A DNA stretch of 64,000 bases from the NCBI RefSeq assembly GCF_014466985.1, contig NZ_AP022826.1, positions 434,001 through 498,000 of the forward strand, given 5' to 3'. The DNA is from Nitrosophilus labii. Its GTDB lineage: Bacteria; Campylobacterota; Campylobacteria; Campylobacterales; Nitratiruptoraceae. The position numbers and the translations under genes are program-made. The first letter of the stretch is position 1, and each line of letters starts with the position of its first letter. Below the pieces are notes generated by a model. It saw only the letters and a program-made list of their open reading frames with translations. It did not search any database and was not told the DNA's origin. Below are positions 52,407 through 61,545 of the stretch, one piece after another.

Positions 52407-54617
52407 ATGAAAAAAAGTGTTTGGTCTTTGTTACTATTATCCTCTTTGATTCTACAAGCTAAAAACATAAAAGAGATTAAATTTGAAGGGCTTATTCATC
52501 TATCTTCAACTATCGCGGAAGAGATAGTCGGACTTCATCCTGGCAGTGAACTGGATATAAAAAAAATAGATATAGCTATAAAAAAATTTTATGAACAGGG
52601 CTATTTTAAAGATATTTGGGTAACGGAAGAGGATGGAATTCTAACTTTTCATTTTGTTGAAAAGCCTATGATCTCTAAAATAGATGTTACGGGATATTTA
52701 GAGAGCAAGAAAGAGGAGCTTCCTCAGATTTTAGGTATTAAAAAGGGCGATATTTATGATGAGGAGAAGATAGAAGAGGCCAAACTTAAAATCATACAAA
52801 AAGCGAGAGAAGAAGGTTACTACGATACTGTAGTTGAGGTAGAGACGAAAACTTTGCCAAATGGAAGTATAGAAGTCGATTTTCTAGTAAACAAGGGTGA
52901 AAATATTATTATTAGAAAACTAGAAATTTGTGGTTTAAGGGCTTTTGATAAAGATGAGATAGAAGATATCGTAGCAAACAGAGAACGCGACTTTTTTGGT
53001 TGGATGTTGGGATTTGACGACGGTAAGCTAAAAATGGATCAGATAGAATATGACAGTGCTAGGATCAAAGACCTATATATGAGAGAGGGGTATCTAGATG
53101 CTAAAGTGAGCAATCCATTTTTAAGAGTGGATTTTAACACTTATAACGCTAAACTTCTTTATCACGTTAAAGAGGGAGAACCTTATACTGTAGAAGATAT
53201 AAAGATATTTTTGACCCAACCGGTTATAGAGCCTAAAAAACTTTTGGAAGAGATGAAACTAAAAAAAGGAAAAATATTTAACATAGAAAGATTAAGACGC
53301 GATATGCAAAAAATTAAAGAGCATATTGCAGATCTTGGGTATGCCTATGTTAGGGTAATTCCTGATTTTAAAAAAAATTCTAAAAATCATACAACTATAG
53401 TTGAATATACTGTAATTCCTGGAAAAAAAGTATATATTCATGATGTTATAATCTCTGGCAATCAAAGAACTTTAGATAGGGTAATAAGAAGAGAGATCTA
53501 CCTAGCGCCTGGAGATCTTTATAGTTTAACAGATTTGAAAGATTCCAAAAACGCTCTTAAAAGAACAGGTTTTTTTCAAGATGTAACTATCGAGGAGAGA
53601 CGTGTAAGCGAAAATGAAATTGATCTTTTGGTAAAAGTTAAAGAGATGCCAACAGGAAATATAATGGTTGGTGGTGGTTACGGCTCTTATGAAGGCGTAA
53701 TTTTAAATGCAAGCATATCTGATAGAAACATATTTGGTAGTGGAATAAATACCTCTTTATCAGTTGACTACTCATCTAAATCATTAAGATTTAATTTTGG
53801 TATCTACAATCCTAGAATTTTTGATAGCGATTACAGTTTAAGTCTTAATTTCTATAATACTACGTATCAATCGTACGACTATACCCAAAAAAGGAAGGGT
53901 GCTTCTGTAGGATTAGGTAAGCAGTTATCAAGATATCTTAGAGGTTCTGTTACCTACAAATACGAAGAGAATGAGTTAAGTGATGTAACTTTTGATAGTA
54001 TATATTTTCCGGAAGGAAAATATATAAAAAGTGCTATTGTACCTGCATTTTATTGGGATAATACTGATGATTTTTATGTTCCAAGACACGGTATCGCCTC
54101 TTCTGTATCTGTTGAGTATGCAGGAATAGGAGGAGATGATAAATATTTGAAAAGTTATGCAAAATTTGCTTATTATTATGGTCTTGAAGATATTATAGAC
54201 TATGATCTTGTATTAAGATATAAAGCAAGAGTAGGCTATATATCTGATCTTGGTTATCTACCTGTAAACGAAAAATTTTATATAGGTGGAATAAGAAGCG
54301 TTAGAGGATACTCTTCTGGTTCTATTTCACCCGTAGATACTGAAGGCAGACTTATCGGGGGAAAACAGACTTTTTCCAACTCTATAGAAGCAAGTATTCC
54401 TTTGATAAATTCTGCAAGAATGAGACTTACATTTTTTTATGATTACGGAATGATAGGTGAAGAGAGTTTTAACGAAATTTCAAGAAGCGGTGCTGGGGCT
54501 GCAATAGAGTGGCTTTCTCCTATGGGACCTATACAGCTTATTTTCTCGACACCGCTTAATGACAAACCTGGTGATAGAACCTCGAGTTTAGAATTTAGTA
54601 TGGGTACGAAATTTTAA
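52407..54617 (+). CDS. bamA: Outer membrane protein assembly factor BamA
   Basis: The central beta-barrel assembly machine subunit. A signal peptide (about residues 1-18) is followed by five POTRA domains (about 20-420, starting KNIKEIKFEGLIHLSS). The C-terminal 16-strand barrel begins near MPTGNIMVGGGYGSYEG. It contains the conserved barrel motif YIGGIRSVRGYSSG (family RGF/Y loop) and AIEWLSPMGPIQLIF, and ends in Phe. At 736 residues it is typical. It has TAAGG before the ATG. Essential in all Gram-negative bacteria; it would insert the OprD-like porin encoded here. Confidence 0.98.
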   Translation: MKKSVWSLLLLSSLILQAKNIKEIKFEGLIHLSSTIAEEIVGLHPGSELDIKKIDIAIKKFYEQGYFKDIWVTEEDGILTFHFVEKPMISKIDVTGYLESKKEELPQILGIKKGDIYDEEKIEEAKLKIIQKAREEGYYDTVVEVETKTLPNGSIEVDFLVNKGENIIIRKLEICGLRAFDKDEIEDIVANRERDFFGWMLGFDDGKLKMDQIEYDSARIKDLYMREGYLDAKVSNPFLRVDFNTYNAKLLYHVKEGEPYTVEDIKIFLTQPVIEPKKLLEEMKLKKGKIFNIERLRRDMQKIKEHIADLGYAYVRVIPDFKKNSKNHTTIVEYTVIPGKKVYIHDVIISGNQRTLDRVIRREIYLAPGDLYSLTDLKDSKNALKRTGFFQDVTIEERRVSENEIDLLVKVKEMPTGNIMVGGGYGSYEGVILNASISDRNIFGSGINTSLSVDYSSKSLRFNFGIYNPRIFDSDYSLSLNFYNTTYQSYDYTQKRKGASVGLGKQLSRYLRGSVTYKYEENELSDVTFDSIYFPEGKYIKSAIVPAFYWDNTDDFYVPRHGIASSVSVEYAGIGGDDKYLKSYAKFAYYYGLEDIIDYDLVLRYKARVGYISDLGYLPVNEKFYIGGIRSVRGYSSGSISPVDTEGRLIGGKQTFSNSIEASIPLINSARMRLTFFYDYGMIGEESFNEISRSGAGAAIEWLSPMGPIQLIFSTPLNDKPGDRTSSLEFSMGTKF

Positions 54618-54633
54618 AAAATGCTAATAAAAA

Positions 54634-54665
54634 GAGGTGATGAAGTGATAAGATAATGGTGAGGA
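54634..54665 (+). repeat. Degenerate tandem octamers after bamA
   Basis: GAGGTGAT, GAAGTGAT, AAGATAAT and GGTGAGGA follow each other without gaps in the bamA-ppx spacer. This is a purine-rich version of the 8-bp phasing seen at 20.3 and 34.0 kb. Confidence 0.5.
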
Positions 54666-54674
54666 AAGTTCTCT

Positions 54675-56165
54675 TTATTTTGTTGCTTTATCACTTTGTG
54701 GTTTTTCAAAAATGATAGCAAAGGGTGCCGGTTTTTCTAAAGATTTGATCTCCTCTTTTGCAAGATATAGCAAAGAGTCAGACTTGATCTTAAGTACTCC
54801 TTTTTTATACTCAATTTCAAATTTAGGACAACTCATATCTTTGTTTATAACTTCTGCTAGGGTTAGTATAAAGCTAAGCCAATTTAATATATGAATGGGT
54901 GGTAGAAGTTTTTTAAAATCTTTTATAAAACTATTTCCAGGAAGCTTTTTTTTGTGAAATCTAACCAATGTTGAAATCAATACTATATCTTTGTGCGTAA
55001 CTCCATATTCGAGATCATTTAAAATAATATATGAACTATGTTTGTGATGTTCGTAAAAATCTATCTTTATCCCGATATTTGAAAGTTTTGAGGCTATTAG
55101 TAGATGTTTTTCATATTCTCTTTTTTTGTCAAACTCTTCAAACAGAGTATTATAAATTTTTGAGGCATTTTTGTAAAAACATCTACTTGCTTTTTTGTTT
55201 AAACAGAATCTATCTAAAAGACTTTTTACACTTGGATTGAAGTTTTTGGGGAGCGAAAAATTTGTGTTTCGAAGAAGATCGTACAAGAAAAATCCCTCTC
55301 TTACTCCTACTCCACTTGTGATAACTTTTTGTGCTTTAATATATTTTAATACTTCTACAAAGATTAAAACACCTTCTTTTATAGTATCGTATCTATCTTT
55401 TTTTATATAATATTTTTTTAGTTTTCCTGTAGGTGCAAAAATAAGTTTTTCAAGATACTTTTTCTCACTATTAAGTTCATATTCGAAACCGTGCAGTTTA
55501 TCTAAAGGATATTCGTTTTTTTGCATTATCGATTTAGATAAAGCTCTTATAGTACCGCCTATGCCTATCGCAGTATGTTCTATAAAAGTTTTAGGTACTT
55601 TTTTGAGCTCTTCTTGGATAAAAGATATAGCTTCCTTAAAATCTAAATTTTTATCAAAAAAGAGTTCTTTTAATCTAACTGTTCCGAGATTCAATGAGAC
55701 TGTTTCTATAATTTTTGAATCTTTGATCAAGGCAAGTTCAGTAGAACCGCCACCTATATCTATGGTTATTCCGCTGTTAATAGGCAAAAGATTAGAAGCA
55801 GCAATAGCTCCTAAAAGAGCCTCTTTTCTTCCGTCAATTACTTTTATATTGAGTTTAAGCTCTTTTTTAACTCTGTTAAGAAAAACATTTTTATTTGGGG
55901 CATCCCGAAGTGCAGAAGTAGCAACACATAAAATTTTTCTTGATTTCAAAGCTTTTGCTATATTTAAAAACTCTTTTATAGCGTTAAAAGCCCTTTCCAT
56001 AGCATGAGGTTGAAGTAAACCGCCATTTTCATAGGCTCCTTCACTAATCCTTACTCTGCTTTTTACTTCTTCAATGAGATAAAAACCAAATCTACTGGTT
56101 CTCTCGATTATTATCATTCTGGCTGAGTTAGAACCGATGTCAATTATTGCGGTTCTTTTAGCCAT
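54675..56165 (-). CDS. ppx: Ppx/GppA-family exopolyphosphatase
   Basis: Hydrolyses inorganic polyphosphate and/or converts pppGpp to ppGpp. ASKHA-fold motifs are IDIGSNSARMIIIE (phosphate 1), TIDIGGGSTELALI (phosphate 2) and AIGIGGTIRALSKS. After the actin-like domains comes an HD-like helical C-terminal domain (about residues 310-480). At 496 residues it is of long Ppx/GppA type. Its ATG overlaps the ferredoxin stop by one base, indicating translational coupling. Campylobacter homologues degrade pppGpp as well, so substrate preference is open. Confidence 0.93.
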   Translation of the reverse strand: MAKRTAIIDIGSNSARMIIIERTSRFGFYLIEEVKSRVRISEGAYENGGLLQPHAMERAFNAIKEFLNIAKALKSRKILCVATSALRDAPNKNVFLNRVKKELKLNIKVIDGRKEALLGAIAASNLLPINSGITIDIGGGSTELALIKDSKIIETVSLNLGTVRLKELFFDKNLDFKEAISFIQEELKKVPKTFIEHTAIGIGGTIRALSKSIMQKNEYPLDKLHGFEYELNSEKKYLEKLIFAPTGKLKKYYIKKDRYDTIKEGVLIFVEVLKYIKAQKVITSGVGVREGFFLYDLLRNTNFSLPKNFNPSVKSLLDRFCLNKKASRCFYKNASKIYNTLFEEFDKKREYEKHLLIASKLSNIGIKIDFYEHHKHSSYIILNDLEYGVTHKDIVLISTLVRFHKKKLPGNSFIKDFKKLLPPIHILNWLSFILTLAEVINKDMSCPKFEIEYKKGVLKIKSDSLLYLAKEEIKSLEKPAPFAIIFEKPQSDKATK

Positions 56166-56422
56166 TAATCTTCTTTTTCTTTTATAATTTGTTCATATTT
56201 GAGTTTAAGTTCCGCTATTGTTTCCATGTTATCAGGATCAGGTACAATGCACTCTACTGGACATACCGCTATGCAAGCTGGTTCATCGTAAAATCCTACA
56301 CATTCCGTGCATCTGTCTGGATCTATTATATAGATTGGATCACCTTCTTCGATAGCTTCTGTCGGGCACTCTTCTCTACAAGCGTCACATGCAATGCACT
56401 CATCAGTAATCATTAAAGACAT
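56165..56422 (-). CDS. 2[4Fe-4S] ferredoxin (Alvin/YfhL-like)
   Basis: An 85-residue electron carrier with two cluster motifs: CIACDACREECP (CxxCxxCxxxCP) and CTECVGFYDEPACIAVCP (CxxC-x8-CxxxCP). The extended second spacing and the C-terminal helix (ETIAELKLKYEQI) mark the Alvin-type ferredoxins with very low potential. I chose the ATG at 56422 because GAGGGGG lies just before it; the longer frame from 56455 would place that site inside the gene. It overlaps ppx downstream. The redox partner is unknown. Confidence 0.94.
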   Translation of the reverse strand: MSLMITDECIACDACREECPTEAIEEGDPIYIIDPDRCTECVGFYDEPACIAVCPVECIVPDPDNMETIAELKLKYEQIIKEKED

Positions 56423-56517
56423 TAAAACCCCCTCTATATAAATTAAATATCGCAAATTTATATCTGAAATAAACTTAATAAAAAATTAAATCAATAAAAC
56501 AGAACAAAAAGTGAGAT

Positions 56518-57819
56518 TTAACAAATAGGGCAAGCAAGAGTAGAAGGTATTATTAATGTAGCAACAGCACCTTTTTTATCTTCTCTGTTTTTGATCTCTA
56601 TTGTAGCACCCATTGCATCTGCTGCACTTTTTGCTAAGAAAAGCCCTAGTCCTACACCGCTTTTTTCACCGCTTCTTTTAAAGGGTGCAAAAAGATCTAA
56701 TTTTTCGTCTATTCCAGGTCCTTCGTCAATAACTTCGATTTTCAATCCATCTTCTACTGGGTTACTTTTTAAAACAATTTTTCCGCCTTCAGGAGTAAAC
56801 TTAATCGCATTTTGTATGAAATTTTGCAAAATATGGTTAACAAGTGTAGGCTGAATCATTGTTTTATATTTTTCCGGTTTTAGTTTTATTATAAGTTCCT
56901 TGTTTTCTTGTTCTGCTAAAAGCTTATAGTTGTTTGCTTTCTCTTTTAAATAGTTTATAACGTCCATCTCAACTGGCGGTTCGAAATGATCACCTTCTTG
57001 TCTTCCTATTTTTAGAACATTTTCGATCATTTTATTCATTTCGTTGATTGTTTTTATATTGAGTTTTATAGTATCTATATACTCTTCTGGACTTCTTTTT
57101 TTAATGAGAGTTACTTCATTTTTTAGTTTCATGACTGCCAAAGGAGTTTTGAGTTCATGAGCAACTCCTATAAATAACTCTTTTTGGTATTTTACAAATG
57201 TTTGTATTCTGTTTATAAGCATATTTATAGAGCGTCCGAGTGGTTGAAACTCAACAGGAAGATTTTCAATTTTAATCGGTTTTAACATATTTTCGTTCAT
57301 ATCTGCTAGTTTTTTCGTAAAGTTGGTTATATAGGTAGTTAGCATTTTTGAGATTAAAAAAGCGTATATAATGATTAAAGCAAAACCTAAAATATTGGCA
57401 AATATTATAATTCTGTGAATTTTGTTTAAGAGATGAGATATGGAAGTAATATTTTTCGTAATTTTTAAAAACGTCTGTTCTCTAAAATTGTAAGGGTAGT
57501 AGAGTATCGCGTAAACCTGTTTATTTTTTTTTAAAACTGCAAAATGTATGCTATTTATATTAGGAGGTTTTGATATTACTTCTACATGAATATCTAAAGT
57601 ATTTTGAAGATAAAAACTATCTATTTTGTCTCCGGCGTGTTGGTTTGGAATATTTGTTACTATATATTTTGCTTGTCTTATTAATCCCTCTTCTAGTTCT
57701 TGGTATAAAGAGTGTCTAATGTAGCTGTATAAAATGGTGGAAAATATGGCAATTAGTGCGGCCGAAGCCAGCACTAACTGCCATATAAACTTTCCTCTTA
57801 TGCTCCTCTTGGAAAGCAA
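56518..57819 (-). CDS. Membrane sensor histidine kinase
   Basis: A 433-residue kinase with two membrane spans (about residues 13-32 and 140-163), a periplasmic domain of about 105 residues, a HAMP-like linker, and HisKA with the phospho-acceptor His in GVAHELKTPLAVMK. The HATPase domain is complete: QNAIKFTPEGG, EVIDEGPGID and SGVGLGLFLAKSAADA. It partners the OmpR-type regulator directly upstream, overlapping its 3' end. The start is uncertain: the TTG at 57819 has no clear ribosome-binding site. The pair is reminiscent of the ArsS/ArsR acid-responsive system of Helicobacter in organisation, but the stimulus cannot be inferred. Confidence 0.92.
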   Translation of the reverse strand: MLSKRSIRGKFIWQLVLASAALIAIFSTILYSYIRHSLYQELEEGLIRQAKYIVTNIPNQHAGDKIDSFYLQNTLDIHVEVISKPPNINSIHFAVLKKNKQVYAILYYPYNFREQTFLKITKNITSISHLLNKIHRIIIFANILGFALIIIYAFLISKMLTTYITNFTKKLADMNENMLKPIKIENLPVEFQPLGRSINMLINRIQTFVKYQKELFIGVAHELKTPLAVMKLKNEVTLIKKRSPEEYIDTIKLNIKTINEMNKMIENVLKIGRQEGDHFEPPVEMDVINYLKEKANNYKLLAEQENKELIIKLKPEKYKTMIQPTLVNHILQNFIQNAIKFTPEGGKIVLKSNPVEDGLKIEVIDEGPGIDEKLDLFAPFKRSGEKSGVGLGLFLAKSAADAMGATIEIKNREDKKGAVATLIIPSTLACPIC

Positions 57820-58469
57820 AATCTATAACCTCGTCTTCTAACCGTTTCTATTGTAGTTATTCCTAAAGGTTTATCTAGTTTTTGTCTTATTTGGTTAATC
57901 GCAACTTCTATAACGTTTGGAGTTACCAGTTCAGGTTCTTCCCAGATAGCGTCAAGAAGCTGCTCTTTAGATACAATTTGGTCTTTATGCCTTGCAAGAT
58001 GTGTAAGAACCTCAAAAGGTTTTCCTTTAAGTTCTATTTCTTTATCTTTGTAGGTTATTTTTTCTTCTTCGGGGTTGATAATTAGATCTTCGATTTCGAT
58101 AATATTGCTTCCTCCAAACCTAAGTCTAGCTTCTATTCTAGCTATCAAAACATCAAAATCAAAAGGTTTTCTTATGTAATCATCTGCTCCTGCTTTAAGT
58201 GCTTCGATTTCGCTCTCTTTATCGTCTCTAGCAGACAATACCAAAACAATAGTTTTTGGACTACTCTGTTTTACTTGTGTTACAAGCTCTAAACCGCTTC
58301 CGTCTGGTAACATCCAGTCAGCTAAAATCAGATCATAGTTTCTAATATCTAAATAGTATAATGCATCTTTGAGATTTTCCGCAACATCACTTTGATAACC
58401 AAACTCTTTTAGCCCTTCCGCAAGAGTTTTATTAAGCGTTACTTCATCTTCTACTATTAAGATTCTCAT
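57798..58469 (-). CDS. OmpR-family response regulator
   Basis: A 223-residue regulator. The receiver has Asp51 (LILADWMLPDGSG), VLSARDD and Lys in DDYIRKPFDF. The winged-helix output domain contains ELKGKPFEVLTHLARHKDQI and ETVRRRGYRFCF. It is followed, with overlap, by its cognate kinase gene. A GGGGTA-type site and AT-rich leader precede it. The target genes are unknown; the next genes downstream (ferredoxin, ppx) are candidates only by proximity. Confidence 0.93.
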   Translation of the reverse strand: MRILIVEDEVTLNKTLAEGLKEFGYQSDVAENLKDALYYLDIRNYDLILADWMLPDGSGLELVTQVKQSSPKTIVLVLSARDDKESEIEALKAGADDYIRKPFDFDVLIARIEARLRFGGSNIIEIEDLIINPEEEKITYKDKEIELKGKPFEVLTHLARHKDQIVSKEQLLDAIWEEPELVTPNVIEVAINQIRQKLDKPLGITTIETVRRRGYRFCFPRGA

Positions 58470-58590
58470 TGTACCCCTTTATTTTATTTTAAATTTAAGC
58501 GAGATTATATCACAATTTTAGAAAAATTTAAAGAAAATTTCAACTTTTTTTAATCTTTTTTATGAAATAGGTTATACAGTGGAAAATTTT

Positions 58591-58917
58591 TTAGAAGTTT
58601 TTTTCTAAAACAATTCCAACACTGCAGTTTTTGAGGATATCTGGTTTTTTTAGTGAAGTTTTAATGGAGGTTATTTGAGGATATAGTTTTTTTAGATTGT
58701 CAGTTAAGCTTTCAAGAGCCTCTTCTATTAAGTAAAATCTGTTTTTTTTGATATGTTGTACGGTAAAATCTGCAATTTTTGTATAATCTACAAACTCCTT
58801 ATTTTTATAGTTGTACTCTATCTCCATATCTATAACGATTTTTTGTTCTTTTTCCCTCTCAAAATCAAGAATCCCTATAATGGTTTCAAATTCTAGATTT
58901 TCTATCACTATTTTCAT
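58591..58917 (-). CDS. folB: Dihydroneopterin aldolase (FolB-like)
   Basis: Converts 7,8-dihydroneopterin to 6-hydroxymethyl-dihydropterin, the FolK substrate. The 108-residue protein has the tunnelling-fold pattern: LEFETIIGILDFEREKEQKI at the start, the active-site Glu region FYLIEEALESLTDNL, and a C-terminal Lys-Pro (SLKKPDIL). It is shorter and more divergent than E. coli FolB. Its ATG overlaps the plsY stop by 4 bases. Confidence 0.85.
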   Translation of the reverse strand: MKIVIENLEFETIIGILDFEREKEQKIVIDMEIEYNYKNKEFVDYTKIADFTVQHIKKNRFYLIEEALESLTDNLKKLYPQITSIKTSLKKPDILKNCSVGIVLEKNF

Positions 58918-59540
58918 ACTGCGGCTTTCTCCTCTCGTTTTATGAGTCTGACTATGTTCGGTATATGTTTGTAAACTACGATCGCAGCTATTAATAATAT
59001 AGGAGCGTGGGATTTAATATGAGGTATTTCAGGGTGAATTATAAAACTTGAGATAATTAAAACAAAAAGGCCACTTAGTGATGCCAATGATGAGATTTTT
59101 GTAGTTTTTGCAGTAATTGCCCAAGCTACAAGAGCCAATAAAGTCTCAATTGGAAGCATTAACAGCAGTACCCCAACACCTGTAGCTACTCCTTTTCCAC
59201 CTTCAAATTTCAAAAAAGGGCTAAAACAGTGTCCAAGTACCGATAATACAGCTATTGCCCATTGGGCTGCGTATGAGAGTCCTATCGCCTTTGCCAAAAG
59301 AATTACGACGACCCCTTTTAAGGCATCTAAAATGACTGTCGCGATAGCCAATTTTCTTGCTAATTTTGGATCCTTTTCCTTAAGTACTCTTAATACGTTT
59401 GTAGCTCCTATACTTTTGCTACCTGCCTCTTTGATATTGGTACCAGTAAAGGTCTTGGCTAGAATTAGACCAAATGGTATGCCTCCTATAATATATGCCA
59501 ATATATAAAATTGAACGTTGATATTTGTAAAAAAATCCAT
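58914..59540 (-). CDS. plsY: Acyl-phosphate:glycerol-3-phosphate acyltransferase PlsY
   Basis: The first acyl transfer in phospholipid synthesis, using acyl-phosphate. The 208-residue polytopic protein has about five membrane spans and the PlsY motifs: EAGSKSIGATNVLRVL (motif 1, with SKS in place of the common SGN), FLKFEGGKGVATGVGV (motif 2) and ISSLASLSGLF (motif 3). plsY-folB is a common pairing in this phylum. It is divergent from nadA. Confidence 0.96.
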   Translation of the reverse strand: MDFFTNINVQFYILAYIIGGIPFGLILAKTFTGTNIKEAGSKSIGATNVLRVLKEKDPKLARKLAIATVILDALKGVVVILLAKAIGLSYAAQWAIAVLSVLGHCFSPFLKFEGGKGVATGVGVLLLMLPIETLLALVAWAITAKTTKISSLASLSGLFVLIISSFIIHPEIPHIKSHAPILLIAAIVVYKHIPNIVRLIKREEKAAV

Positions 59541-59696
59541 TTTTAACCTTTCAAATTTATAAACTCTTGTTTTTGCCTGTATGTAAGTTTAAAAAATTTC
59601 AGATAATTTTAGCTAAAATAACATAATATTATGATTATAAAAAAGTGCTGATTAGCGAATATACGCTTAAAGCAAACACCACTATAAAGGATGTAT

Positions 59697-60701
59697 GTGA
59701 GTGATATAAAAAGTATGCAAGAGGAGATCAAACAACTCAAAAAAGAGCTTTCCGTTACGATAGTAGCACACTATTATCAAAAAGATGAGGTGTTTGAAAT
59801 TGCAGATATTACAGGGGATAGTTTAGAGCTTGCAAAAAGATCCAAAGAGAGTGATAGCGAATTTATACTTTTTTGCGGCGTTGGTTTCATGGGGCAAAGT
59901 GTCAAAATACTAGATCCAAAAAAAAGAGTTGTAATGCCAAGAATAGCATGTTGTGCTATGGCAAGAATGATAGATTCTACATATTTTGATCAATCAGTCG
60001 AGTATATGATGGAATACGGGATAAAAAAAGAGGATATTTTGCCTGTAACTTATATAAACTCTGGTGCGGAAGTAAAAGCTAAAGTGGGTAAAATGGGCGG
60101 TATGGTATGTACTAGTAGTAGTGCCAAAAAGATAATCCAAAAGGCTTTGGAAACTGGGAAAAAAATCCTTTTCGTTCCAGATAAGTGCCTAGGGCAAAAT
60201 ATAGCATGGATGATGGGACTTAAATCTTGCGTTATAGGCGAGGGAGGATGCGATCCAAAAGAGGCTGATATCATCTGTTTCAATGGTTTTTGTTCGGTAC
60301 ATCAGCTTTTCGAAGTCGAAGATGTAGAGTTTTACAGAAAGAGATATCCTGGGATAAAAATAGCTGTTCACCCTGAGTGCAAACCTGAAGTTTGCAAAGT
60401 AGCGGATTTTGTTGGTTCTACAAGTCAGCTTCTTCATTATGTAAAATCTTTGCCGATAGAACAAAAAGTTGCTGTAGGAACTGAGTACAATTTTGTTCAT
60501 AGACTAAGAGAAAAAAATACCTATGTTCTTTCTTCAACAAAACCTGAATGCCCTACTATGAACGAAACCACTTTGCAAGATGTAGTGGATGTTTTGAGAG
60601 CCATCAGGGATAACAAGCCGTTCAACGAGATTTTTATAGAAGAAGATACTAGAAAATGGGCAAACATAGCATTAGAGAGAATGTTTGAGTATTACAAATA
60701 A
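59697..60701 (+). CDS. nadA: Quinolinate synthase NadA
   Basis: A [4Fe-4S] enzyme condensing iminoaspartate with DHAP to quinolinate for NAD. It contains TIVAHYYQKDEVFEIADITG, SLELAKRS, FCGVGFMGQSVKIL with the first cluster Cys, FVPDKCLGQNI, and VHPECKPEVCKVADFVGSTS. The last cluster Cys is in STKPECPTMNET. I prefer a GTG start at 59697 (MSDIKSMQ...), because the AAAGGA site abuts the ATG at 59691 but is 6 bases from the GTG. It is followed by nadC after 13 bases. Confidence 0.96.
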   Translation: MSDIKSMQEEIKQLKKELSVTIVAHYYQKDEVFEIADITGDSLELAKRSKESDSEFILFCGVGFMGQSVKILDPKKRVVMPRIACCAMARMIDSTYFDQSVEYMMEYGIKKEDILPVTYINSGAEVKAKVGKMGGMVCTSSSAKKIIQKALETGKKILFVPDKCLGQNIAWMMGLKSCVIGEGGCDPKEADIICFNGFCSVHQLFEVEDVEFYRKRYPGIKIAVHPECKPEVCKVADFVGSTSQLLHYVKSLPIEQKVAVGTEYNFVHRLREKNTYVLSSTKPECPTMNETTLQDVVDVLRAIRDNKPFNEIFIEEDTRKWANIALERMFEYYK

Positions 60702-60714
60702 AATAAGGAAACTG

Positions 60715-61545
60715 ATGTTTATTGAAGATTTTGCAAGAGATGTTTTAGCTGAAGATATAGGCAGAGGCGATCTTTTTGAAAAAATTGCTGAACCGGTATA
60801 TGCTGAAGCTAAAATTGTTGCAAAAAGTGAAGGTGTTTTGGCTGGAGTAATATACGCTCAAGCAATTTTGAAATATCTAGATTTGGAATCTGAATGGTTT
60901 AAAAAAGATGGAGATGAGTTTGAGAAAGGTGATATCATAGCTAAAATAAAAGGTAAATCTGTTTCTCTTTTAAAATGTGAAAGAGCTGTTTTAAACACTA
61001 TTTTACACGCAAGCTCTATAGCTACCAATACAAAAAAATATGTAAACAGACTCAAAGATAGTGGCATTAAAATACTTGATACCAGAAAGACTAGGCCGCT
61101 TTTGAGGGAGTTTGAAAAGTATGCGGTACTTTGCGGAGGGGGGATTAACCACAGATTGGGTCTTGATGACTGTTTGATGCTAAAAGATACTCATCTTAAA
61201 ACCGTAAAAGATCTTAAAAGTTTCGTTAAAAAGGCGAGAGAAAAGATTCCTTTTACATCTAAGATAGAGATTGAGTGTGAAGATTTTGATATGGCAAGAA
61301 GTGCTATGGAAGCTGGAGCCGATATAGTGATGTGTGACAATATGGATATTGAGGAGATAAAAAGAGTAACGACTTTTAGAGATGAAAATTATCCGCATGT
61401 TTTGATAGAAGCTAGTGGAAACGTAACTTTGGAAAATATAGATAGATTTATAGGAAGTGGTGTTGATGCTATAAGTTCAGGAAGTCTGGTTCATCAAGCA
61501 AAATGGCCAGATATTTCTATGAAGATTGAGAGTGCCAATGTATAA
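60715..61545 (+). CDS. nadC: Nicotinate-nucleotide pyrophosphorylase (quinolinate phosphoribosyltransferase)
   Basis: Transfers phosphoribose from PRPP to quinolinate with decarboxylation, giving nicotinate mononucleotide. Motifs include LAEDIGRGDLFEK, CERAVLNTILHASSIATNTK, LDTRKTRPLLREFEKYAV, GGGINHRLGLDDCLMLKDTH, IEIECEDFD and EASGNVTLENIDRFIGSGVD. The ATG at 60715 has AAGGA upstream and gives 276 residues; the frame extends 10 codons further but without a site. It overlaps the next gene by 8 bases. Confidence 0.96.
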   Translation: MFIEDFARDVLAEDIGRGDLFEKIAEPVYAEAKIVAKSEGVLAGVIYAQAILKYLDLESEWFKKDGDEFEKGDIIAKIKGKSVSLLKCERAVLNTILHASSIATNTKKYVNRLKDSGIKILDTRKTRPLLREFEKYAVLCGGGINHRLGLDDCLMLKDTHLKTVKDLKSFVKKAREKIPFTSKIEIECEDFDMARSAMEAGADIVMCDNMDIEEIKRVTTFRDENYPHVLIEASGNVTLENIDRFIGSGVDAISSGSLVHQAKWPDISMKIESANV

